Shown here: piece by piece, positions 1 through 6,682 of the stretch | Layout: every line of letters begins with the position of its first letter | Numbering within the stretch: position 1 is the first letter of the stretch | Assembly: GCA_021805275.1 (NCBI GenBank) | Contig: JAJZFQ010000117.1 | Span: 1 to 10,187 of the forward strand | Source: Pseudomonadota bacterium | Lineage (GTDB): Bacteria; Pseudomonadota; Gammaproteobacteria; Steroidobacterales; Steroidobacteraceae | Direction: 5' to 3' | Length of the DNA: 10,187 nucleotides | The notes under the pieces: model-generated | What the model saw: only the letters and a program-made list of their open reading frames with translations | Database searches by the model: none | What the model was told of the DNA's origin: nothing | Made by a program: the position numbers and the translations under genes

Positions 1-2513
1 TCTCGCGCGAGCTGCCGGGCGGCAGCAGCTTCAAACCGGTGACGATCGACGGTGTTCCATACTTCGCGATCCGTCAGCAGTTCGAATCGACTCCGGGAGA
101 GGCGTTCTACGGCTTGGGGCAGCACCAAACCGGTCGCATCGATTACAAAGGCCGCAGTCTCACGCTTGCGCAGCACAACATGAATGTCGTCGTGCCATTC
201 GTGGTGTCGAGCCGTGACTACGGGATTCTCTGGGACAATAACTCGATCACGCGTTTCGGCAATCCACGGCCCTGGCAGCAGCTCTCCCAGAGCCTGATTC
301 TCTTCAATGCGCACGGGCAGCGCGGCGGGCTCACGGCTCGCTACTACGTGCACGGCAAGCTGGTGCTCGAGCGGACGGAGCGCAATATCGACTATCAGTA
401 CTTGACTTGGCATGGACACTATCCGCGCTCCTTTCCGAAGGCGCTGGTGAAGCTGTCGCACGTGAAGGTGGTGTGGACGGGGCAGATCGAGGCGCGCACC
501 AGCGGGTTGCACACGTTCAGCCTGTACGGCAGCGACTATCAGCAGTTGTGGATTGGCGGCCGGAAAATCATCGATGCCTGGCGGCAGAACTGGAACCCCT
601 GGTATCGGAATTTCCGCGTGCGTCTGCACGCCGGCCAACGGGTTCCGATCCGTCTGGTCTGGAATCGTGACGGCGGTTACATCGCGCTACTGCACCGTCC
701 GCCTCGACCGGCCACGGTGCGCCGCCGGCTCTCACTGTATTCGCAGGCCGGCCGGGCCATCGATTTTTATTTCATTCACGGTGCGGACCTCGATCAGGTC
801 ATCGCCGGATACCGCTTCGTCACCGGTCGGGCGGTGCTCCTGCCACGCTGGGCATATGGATTCTGGCAGAGCCGGGATCACTACCAGACTCAACGCCAAT
901 TGCTCGGCGTGGTGCAGAAGTACCGCGCGCTCGGCATTCCACTCGACAACATCGTGCAGGATTGGCGGTATTGGAAAGATGATGCCTGGGGCTCGGATCG
1001 CTTCGATCCGACGCGCTACCCGCATCCGCGCGCGATGATTGCCCAAGTGCATGCGCTGCACGCGCACTTCATGATTTCGGTCTGGCCGAAATTTTATCCG
1101 AGCACGCGGCATTTCAAGGCGCTCGACAAGATCGGCGGCATGTTTACGCTGCCGGAGACACTCGGCATCAAAGATTGGGTGGGGCCCGGCTATACGTTCG
1201 GATTCTACGATCCGTTCTCGGCGGCTGCCCGCCACCTGTATTGGCGCCAGATCCAGCACACTCTCGGGGCGCTCGGCGTGGATGCCTGGTGGCTGGACGC
1301 CGACGAGCCGGACATGGTGTCGAACACCAGCGTCGCCGAGCGCGAGGCGTTCATGACGCCCACGCCGCTGGGACCAGGCGCGGCTCTCTTCAACGCCTAC
1401 GCGCTCGAACATGTCTGCGGGGTGTATCACGGCAACCTGCGGTTCCGGCCGGATCGGCGCGCGTTCATCCTGTCGCGCTCGGGCTTCGCCGGGCTGCAGC
1501 GCTGCGGCGCGGCGGTGTGGAGCGGCGACATCGCGCCGCGCTGGTCCGACCTGAAGAATCAGATCGCCGCCGGCATCAGCTTCTCGCTCTCGGGGCTGCC
1601 GAACTGGACGATGGACATCGGCGGCTACCAACCGGAAAGCCGCTACCTGCATCCGGATGCCGCCAATCTCGCCGAGTGGCGTGAACTGAACACACGCTGG
1701 TTCGAGTTCGGCGCGTTCTGCCCGATCTTCCGTTCGCACGGACAGATGCCGCACCGGGAGATCTACAATCTCTCCCCGCCGGGCACGCAGCTCTATCGGA
1801 TCCTGGTCTCCTATGACCAACTGCGCTACCGGCTGATGCCCTACATTTATACGCTCGCTGGCGATACGTGGCGCAAGAACGGCACGATCATGCGCGCACT
1901 GGAGATGGAGTTCCCGAGCGACCCGCAGGTGCGCAGCATTGCCACGGAGTATATGTTCGGGCCGGCGTTCCTGGTCAGCCCCGTGTATCGCTACCGGGCG
2001 CGCCGCTGGCGGGTGTATCTGCCGGCCGGCGCGAATTGGTACGACTTCTTCACCAATCGGGTCTATCGCGGGGGTCAGAACGTCACGGTGGCGGCACCGC
2101 TGGCGCGTCTGCCGCTGTTCGTGCGGGCCGGCTCGATCGTGCCGGTGGGGCCGGCGATCCAATACACGGGCGAGCGGCCGCGCGCGCCGATCACGCTGCT
2201 GGTCTACACCGGGCACAGCGGCCGGTTCACACTGTACGAGGATCAGGGCACCCACCGCGGTTACCGGCATGGTCAATATTCGCTGATCCCCTTCTCCTAT
2301 GATCAGGCCGACGGCACGCTGTCAATCGGTGCACGGACCGGGTCGTTTCCCGGCATGGTGCACACCCGACAGTTTCGGATCCGTTGGATCGGGCCGGGCG
2401 CGCCTTCGGGAGATGACTTCAAAGCCCCGGCAGACGCGGTGCTGACCTATTCGGGTCGGGCCCTACGAGTGCACTGCGCCGCCTGCGTGCGGGGCTCGGG
2501 GACGCGCACGTGA
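1..2513 (+). CDS. GH31 alpha-xylosidase with inserted PA14 domain, 5'-partial
   Basis: Removes alpha-1,6-linked xylose from the non-reducing end of xyloglucan oligosaccharides. The gene enters from outside the window: the frame is open from base 3, before the first GTG at 39, so the N-terminus and any signal peptide are missing. Numbering residues from the GTG at 39, an N-terminal beta-sandwich (with YGLGQHQ at 24-30) is interrupted by a PA14 domain at about 110-225 (GLHTFSLYGSDYQQLWIGG), then resumes (IDFYFIHGADLDQVIAGY). The GH31 barrel follows. The nucleophile is D420 in WWLDADEPD and the acid/base is D497 in WSGDIAPRW. A C-terminal DUF5110-like sandwich (FTLYEDQGTHRGY) ends the protein. 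The WPKFYP, DWVGPGYTFGFYDP and SLSGLPNWTMDIGG segments are typical of bacterial alpha-xylosidases. A PA14 insertion in the N-terminal domain is known from Cellvibrio japonicus Xyl31A, where it favours larger xyloglucan oligosaccharides. The stop overlaps the next start by four bases (GTGA). Family call is very firm; substrate is inferred from family and neighbours. Confidence 0.93.
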   Translation, partial: SRELPGGSSFKPVTIDGVPYFAIRQQFESTPGEAFYGLGQHQTGRIDYKGRSLTLAQHNMNVVVPFVVSSRDYGILWDNNSITRFGNPRPWQQLSQSLILFNAHGQRGGLTARYYVHGKLVLERTERNIDYQYLTWHGHYPRSFPKALVKLSHVKVVWTGQIEARTSGLHTFSLYGSDYQQLWIGGRKIIDAWRQNWNPWYRNFRVRLHAGQRVPIRLVWNRDGGYIALLHRPPRPATVRRRLSLYSQAGRAIDFYFIHGADLDQVIAGYRFVTGRAVLLPRWAYGFWQSRDHYQTQRQLLGVVQKYRALGIPLDNIVQDWRYWKDDAWGSDRFDPTRYPHPRAMIAQVHALHAHFMISVWPKFYPSTRHFKALDKIGGMFTLPETLGIKDWVGPGYTFGFYDPFSAAARHLYWRQIQHTLGALGVDAWWLDADEPDMVSNTSVAEREAFMTPTPLGPGAALFNAYALEHVCGVYHGNLRFRPDRRAFILSRSGFAGLQRCGAAVWSGDIAPRWSDLKNQIAAGISFSLSGLPNWTMDIGGYQPESRYLHPDAANLAEWRELNTRWFEFGAFCPIFRSHGQMPHREIYNLSPPGTQLYRILVSYDQLRYRLMPYIYTLAGDTWRKNGTIMRALEMEFPSDPQVRSIATEYMFGPAFLVSPVYRYRARRWRVYLPAGANWYDFFTNRVYRGGQNVTVAAPLARLPLFVRAGSIVPVGPAIQYTGERPRAPITLLVYTGHSGRFTLYEDQGTHRGYRHGQYSLIPFSYDQADGTLSIGARTGSFPGMVHTRQFRIRWIGPGAPSGDDFKAPADAVLTYSGRALRVHCAACVRGSGTRT

Positions 2514-3874
2514 CTCGACGCATGGCGCCGCTGCGGCGCGCTGCCGGGGCTGCGGTCGCGCTGCTGGTCTGTGCCACCGCGCTCGCCGGAGCGGCGCAGG
2601 TGGCCCGCCGTCCGCCGATGGGATGGAACAGCTACGACGCCTACGGCACGACCATTACCGAGGCGCAGTTTCGCGCCAACGTGCGGTGGATGAGCCGGCA
2701 TCTGCGTCGTTACGGGTGGCGGTACGCCGTGATCGACGCGGAGTGGTTCGTGCGCAATCCGACACCGTCCGGTGGCGCGAAGGGGTCCGTCATGACGCTC
2801 GATCGCGACGGCCGCTATCTGCCGGCGCCGAACCGATTCCCCTCCGCGGCCGGCGGCAAGGGCTTCGGTCCGCTCGCGCACTACGTGCATTCGCTGGGGT
2901 TAAAGTTCGGCATCCACATCTTGCGTGGTATTCCCGTGCAGGCGGTACGCGAGAATTTGCCGATTGCCGGCTCGACGTTCCACGCCCGGCAGGCGGCGCT
3001 GGCCGATGCGCCGTGCCCCTGGAGTCCCGACAATGACGGCGTGGCCGCTAACGCCGCAGGTCAGGCCTACTACGATTCGATCGTGCGGCTCTATGCGCGC
3101 TGGGGCGTCGATTTCATCAAGGCGGACTGCATCGCGAGTCATCCGTATGCGGCTGCGGAGATCGGCATGCTGGCCCGTGCGGTGCGGACCGCGGGCCGAC
3201 CGATGGTGCTCAGTCTCTCCCCAGGACCCGCACCGCTCGGTCGGCTCGCGCAGCTGCGCCGCGATGCCAATCTGTGGCGCATTTCGAACGATGTCTGGGA
3301 TCTGTGGCGCAGCGCACAGGCCTATCCACAGGGCGTGGAGAATCAGTTCAAGCGCCTTGCGCGCTGGGCGCCACTGGCACGCCCCGGACACTGGCCGGAT
3401 GCGGACATGCTCGCGATCGGCTATCTCGGCCCGCAGCCCGGATGGGGCACGGCACGTTGGAGCCGCTTGACCCATGCTGAGCAGCGCACCTACATGACGC
3501 TCTGGTGCATTGCCCGCTCGCCACTGATGATCGGTGGGAATTTGACGCGCATGAACCGTTGGACACTCTCGCTGCTCGATGATCGGCAGGTCATAGCGGT
3601 GGATCAGCAGGCGCGGGATGCCCATCAGGTCCTCGCCCGCGACCGTTTCGTGGTGTGGACCTCACGGCCGCAGCAGGGGCGCGGGCGGTATCTGGCGGCA
3701 TTCAATCTCGCCGGCAAGGCGCGCACCCTCAACGTGTCGTGGCGAGCGCTCGGATTGGCGCCGGGTCGCTATCGGCTGCGCGACTTGTGGCAGCGGCGCA
3801 CCCTCGGCAGTGCGAATGCTCTGACGGTGCGGCTTGCCGCGCATGGCTCGGTGCTCTATCGCCTGCGGCATTAG
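2510..3874 (+). CDS. Secreted GH27 glycosidase (alpha-galactosidase-like)
   Basis: A 454-residue GH27 retaining glycosidase, annotated by homology as an alpha-galactosidase; the family also includes beta-L-arabinopyranosidases. Residues 1-29 form a Sec signal peptide: basic start (TRR, LRR), hydrophobic core AAVALLVCATALAG, cleavage near GAA-Q. The barrel opens with RRPPMGWNSYDAYG, the GH27 signature. The nucleophile is D206 in DFIKADC, equivalent to human GLA D170. The acid/base is D261 in RISNDVWDLW, equivalent to GLA D231. A small C-terminal beta-sandwich begins near VIAVDQQARD. The CPWSPDNDGV and LSLSPGPAPLG segments differ from the animal and plant alpha-galactosidase type and resemble a bacterial subgroup whose substrate I cannot fix. 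The start is the GTG at 2510, overlapping the GH31 stop and implying translational coupling; an in-frame ATG at 2522 is the alternative and leaves the signal peptide intact. The family is secure; the galactose specificity is not. Confidence 0.88.
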   Translation: MTRRMAPLRRAAGAAVALLVCATALAGAAQVARRPPMGWNSYDAYGTTITEAQFRANVRWMSRHLRRYGWRYAVIDAEWFVRNPTPSGGAKGSVMTLDRDGRYLPAPNRFPSAAGGKGFGPLAHYVHSLGLKFGIHILRGIPVQAVRENLPIAGSTFHARQAALADAPCPWSPDNDGVAANAAGQAYYDSIVRLYARWGVDFIKADCIASHPYAAAEIGMLARAVRTAGRPMVLSLSPGPAPLGRLAQLRRDANLWRISNDVWDLWRSAQAYPQGVENQFKRLARWAPLARPGHWPDADMLAIGYLGPQPGWGTARWSRLTHAEQRTYMTLWCIARSPLMIGGNLTRMNRWTLSLLDDRQVIAVDQQARDAHQVLARDRFVVWTSRPQQGRGRYLAAFNLAGKARTLNVSWRALGLAPGRYRLRDLWQRRTLGSANALTVRLAAHGSVLYRLRH

Positions 3875-3893
3875 GCGCCGCACGGTGGGCGGC

Positions 3894-3900
3894 GGAGGAA
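3894..3900 (+). promoter_or_regulatory. Strong Shine-Dalgarno for the GH29 gene
   Basis: GGAGGAA lies nine bases before the ATG at 3910. It decides that start: the frame is open much further upstream (to 3655) but inside the GH27 gene, and only the ATG at 3910 combines this ribosome binding site with a twin-arginine signal peptide. Confidence 0.75.
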
Positions 3901-3909
3901 CGGTTCCCG

Positions 3910-5742
3910 ATGCGACGACGACACTTCATCAAATGGGTGGCTGAGACGGCGGCTGCGGCATCGCTTCCGCTGCCAGCAGGTGCGGCGGTGCCGCCGGCGC
4001 TCCGTCCGTATCCGCTCCGGCGCAGCTTCGAGCGTGAGACCTCTGATTACGCCCAGTTTTGCGCAACCGCGGAAGACGAACGGGTCTTCTATGTGCTGCA
4101 CGGAGACGCCATCACCGCCGAGCGATTGAACGAGGCACGGTGGCGACCGAGCGGTTGGGGACACCCGCCGCCCTTACCGCTGCCCGGGGGGTCCTGGGAC
4201 GGGGTGCCGATGGACGCCCCGCTTGCCGGGCTGGCGGGGCAGGGTCCGTATGCACCGAGCTGGGACTCGCTGCTGCAGTACGAGTGCCCGGAGTGGTACC
4301 GGGATGCGAAGTTCGGCATCTGGAACCACTGGAGTCCGCAATGCGTGCCGGAGGACGGGGACTGGTATGCGCGCAACATGTACCTCCAGGGAGGCACGAA
4401 GTACGGGGTCGAGACCGAGCAGTACGACTACCAGCAGGCCCACTACGGCCCTCCCTCGCGGTTTGGCTACAAGGATCTGTGCGCGCAGTGGACGCTGCTG
4501 AATTGGCAGCCCGATGAACTGATGGATCTGTACGTGCGTGCCGGCGCGAAGCTGTTTCTGGCGCTTGCCAATCACCACGATGGCTTTGATACCTGGCATT
4601 CGGCGCACCATCCCTGGAATGCGCACCACATCGGACCGCACCGCGATGTGATCGGCACCTGGGCGCAGGCGGCGCGGCAACGCGGCCTGCGCTTCGGGGT
4701 CACGGTTCATCAGGCGCGCAATTGGTGGTGGTTTCAGACGGCGCACGGCGCGGACCGCACGGGTCTCTATGCCGGCGTGCCCTACGATGGGCATCTGACG
4801 CTCGCCGACGGCAAGGGACAATGGTGGGAGGGCTATGATCCGCAGCAGCTGTATGGCCCGAAGCATCCGTTCGATGCGCTGCCGGACGTCTCGTATGTGA
4901 AGAACTTTTACGATCGCACGCGCGACCTGATCGACCAGCACAATCCGGATCTGCTGTATTTCGACAACCCATTGCTGCCGCTCGGCTGGGGCGGGATGAA
5001 CCTCGGGGCGTACTACTACAACCGTAGTCTGGCGCGCCATGGCGGGTCGGTCGATGGGGTCATCACGGTGAAGAAGGTCCCGGCGCGGCTGGAGAAATCC
5101 GTGGTCGCCGACATCGAGCGCGGACTGAGCGCGCAGATCCGCCCCTATCCGTGGCAGTCCGAGACCTGCCTTGGCAACTGGCACTACCTGCGCGCACTGT
5201 ATGATCAGCCCGGGGAGTTCGGCGGCTACATGCATCCGCGCGAAGTCATCCACTGGCTGATCGACACCGTGAGCAAGAATGGCACGTTCATCCTGAACGT
5301 GCCGGGCAAGCCCGACGGCACGATCGACGCCAAGGAGCGGCTCATCCTGGACAAGATCGGCGCGTGGCTCGCGGTGAACGGTGAGGCGATCTACGCGACG
5401 CGTCCGTGGACCGTGTACGGGGAGGGCCCGAGCGCCATTCACCCCGGTTCCTTTCAGGGCACGAGTGTGCAGCGGCTTTCGGCCGCCGACATCCGCTTCA
5501 CGCGCAACAAGGCCGGCACGGTGGTGTACGCGCTCGCGCTCGGGTGTCCCGCAGAGGCGCTGGTGATCCGTTCACTCGGTACGGATGCGCCGACGCGGCC
5601 GGGGCAGATCAGACACGTCGAATGGCTGGGAGAGGAACGTGCGCCGCAGTGGCATCAGAGCGGCGCGGGCCTCAGCGTCACGCTGCCACCGCGCTGTCAC
5701 CCCGACACGTATGCGCTCGCGCTGCGTGTTCATCTGAGTTGA
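3910..5742 (+). CDS. Tat-exported GH29 alpha-L-fucosidase
   Basis: A 610-residue GH29 retaining alpha-L-fucosidase, likely trimming terminal alpha-L-fucose from xyloglucan side chains in the periplasm. The N-terminus carries a twin-arginine motif, RRHFIK (residues 3-8), followed by an Ala-rich stretch to about residue 32, so export through Tat as a folded protein is predicted. Residues about 33-117 are an N-terminal extension I do not recognise. The catalytic barrel starts near W118 (PEWYRDAKFGIWNHW) and contains the fucose-binding type signature LALANHHDGFDTWHS. The nucleophile is most likely D352 in LLYFDNPLLP, where many GH29 enzymes have WFDG. E418 in the WQSETCLGNWHY segment lies where many GH29 enzymes place the acid/base, but this assignment is less sure. 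VSKNGTFILNVPGKPDGTID closes the barrel and a C-terminal beta-sandwich follows. The gap to GH27 is 35 bases. In Cellvibrio the xyloglucan fucosidase is GH95, so a GH29 enzyme is an alternative solution. Family call firm, linkage specificity inferred. Confidence 0.9.
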   Translation: MRRRHFIKWVAETAAAASLPLPAGAAVPPALRPYPLRRSFERETSDYAQFCATAEDERVFYVLHGDAITAERLNEARWRPSGWGHPPPLPLPGGSWDGVPMDAPLAGLAGQGPYAPSWDSLLQYECPEWYRDAKFGIWNHWSPQCVPEDGDWYARNMYLQGGTKYGVETEQYDYQQAHYGPPSRFGYKDLCAQWTLLNWQPDELMDLYVRAGAKLFLALANHHDGFDTWHSAHHPWNAHHIGPHRDVIGTWAQAARQRGLRFGVTVHQARNWWWFQTAHGADRTGLYAGVPYDGHLTLADGKGQWWEGYDPQQLYGPKHPFDALPDVSYVKNFYDRTRDLIDQHNPDLLYFDNPLLPLGWGGMNLGAYYYNRSLARHGGSVDGVITVKKVPARLEKSVVADIERGLSAQIRPYPWQSETCLGNWHYLRALYDQPGEFGGYMHPREVIHWLIDTVSKNGTFILNVPGKPDGTIDAKERLILDKIGAWLAVNGEAIYATRPWTVYGEGPSAIHPGSFQGTSVQRLSAADIRFTRNKAGTVVYALALGCPAEALVIRSLGTDAPTRPGQIRHVEWLGEERAPQWHQSGAGLSVTLPPRCHPDTYALALRVHLS

Positions 5743-5757
5743 TGCCGAGGAAACACG

Positions 5758-5790
5758 ATGAGAGACGTCAGTGAGGTCAAACGTGAGTGA
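5758..5790 (+). other. Ten-codon leader ORF before the mutarotase
   Basis: An ATG at 5758 sits five bases after GAGGAA (5747-5752), the best ribosome binding site in this gap, yet its frame codes only MRDVSEVKRE before TGA at 5788-5790. The mutarotase starts in another frame at GTG 5771 or GTG 5783, so both candidates lie inside this small ORF. It could be a leader allowing termination-reinitiation, the trace of a frameshift in the gene start, or chance. No product is claimed. Confidence 0.25.
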
Positions 5791-6682
5791 ATCATCCGCA
5801 CCCCAGGCGATCCGAATCGCGCAGCACGGCTACGCGCTCGATGTGCTGGCGCATCTGGGCGGTGCGCTCGCGGGGCTGCAGTTTCAGGGGCTGGAGGTGC
5901 TGCGCCGGGTGGCGCCTGACATCGACGAGCCGCTCGAGAGCAGCGGGTTCGCGCTGATGCCGTTTGCCAACCGAATCGCGCACGGGCGCTTTCGCATTGG
6001 AACTCGCGCCGTGCAGCTGCAGCCGAATGCGCCGGGCCAGACTCACCCGCTGCACGGCCACGCCTGGCGCGAGCCTTGGACGGTCGAATCGCGCGAGGCG
6101 GGGCGATTGGCACTCGCTTACGAGCACGCCGCCGGGGAGTGGCCTTGGGCCTACCGGGCACGGCAGGTCTTCACGCTGAGCGAATCGGGACTCGAGGTCA
6201 TGCTGGTGCTCGAGAACCGCGCCGCCGAACCGATGCCCGCGGGCATCGGCTGGCATCCGTATCTGCGCCGCACCCCGGCGGCCCGGCTGCGTGCGCCGGT
6301 CAAGGGCGTGTGGCTCGCGGATGCACAGTGCCTGCCGACGGCGCTGGCGCCGCCGGGACAGATCTGGGACTTCAGCCGCGGTGCGCCGGTGCCGCAGACA
6401 CTCGTGGATCACTGTTATACCGGTTGGAGCGGTCGGGCGGACCTGGTGCTGCCCGAGGAGCAGGTGTGCGTGCGCATCGAGGCCCAGGAGCCGCTGCGCT
6501 GGCTGCACGTCTACAGTCCGCCCGGGGAGGCGTTCCTGTGCCTCGAGCCCGTCAGTCACATGCCCGATGCGCTGAATCGCATCGAACCGCCGGCGGTGAG
6601 CGGCCTGCGGCTGCTCGCGCCGGGCGAGGCGCTGGGCGCACGCGTGACGCTGACGGTGAGCCGCGAGCCGTGCAGCGCCTGA
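5771..6682 (+). CDS. Aldose 1-epimerase (mutarotase), GalM-like
   Basis: Interconverts alpha and beta anomers of aldoses such as galactose, glucose or xylose so that downstream kinases or isomerases can use them. The four residues that define the family are visible and in order: H95 in PLHGHAW, H162 in GWHPYL, D213 in VDHCYTGW and the catalytic base E259 in LEPVSHMPDAL (numbered from GTG 5771). They match H96, H170, D243 and E304 of Lactococcus GalM. FALMPFANRIAHGRF is also typical. No signal peptide is present, so it acts in the cytoplasm, unlike its exported neighbours. At about 300 residues it is somewhat short for GalM and resembles the compact proteobacterial type. The start is uncertain: GTG 5771 is preceded by GAGAG (5760-5764), while GTG 5783 is preceded by GAGG (5773-5776) and overlaps the stop of the leader ORF. 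Its 3' end overlaps the GH74 gene by 13 bases. Which sugar it serves cannot be read from the sequence. Confidence 0.88.
   Translation: MRSNVSESSAPQAIRIAQHGYALDVLAHLGGALAGLQFQGLEVLRRVAPDIDEPLESSGFALMPFANRIAHGRFRIGTRAVQLQPNAPGQTHPLHGHAWREPWTVESREAGRLALAYEHAAGEWPWAYRARQVFTLSESGLEVMLVLENRAAEPMPAGIGWHPYLRRTPAARLRAPVKGVWLADAQCLPTALAPPGQIWDFSRGAPVPQTLVDHCYTGWSGRADLVLPEEQVCVRIEAQEPLRWLHVYSPPGEAFLCLEPVSHMPDALNRIEPPAVSGLRLLAPGEALGARVTLTVSREPCSA

Noticed and set aside
732..2276. 514-codon open frame on the - strand inside the GH31 gene
   Set aside because: Its translation is Arg/Ala/His-rich without recognisable domains, and it lies opposite a gene with intact catalytic motifs. Long antisense frames are expected in GC-rich coding DNA.
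2558..2575. Possible lipobox (LLVC) in the GH27 signal peptide
   Set aside because: Valine before the cysteine does not fit the lipobox, which needs a small residue there, and a normal Sec cleavage site follows near residue 29.
3655..3909. Upstream extension of the GH29 frame inside the GH27 gene
   Set aside because: It would put 85 shadow residues before a clear Tat signal. GGAGGAA at 3894-3900 marks the ATG at 3910.
4174..5442. 422-codon open frame on the - strand inside the GH29 gene
   Set aside because: Compositionally a shadow of the sense gene (Arg/Val/Ile/Gln-rich), with no domain, signal or fitting ribosome binding site.
6076..6669. Upstream extension of the GH74 frame inside galM
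   Set aside because: The extension would bury the Sec signal peptide that starts at GTG 6670 and its translation is a galM shadow.
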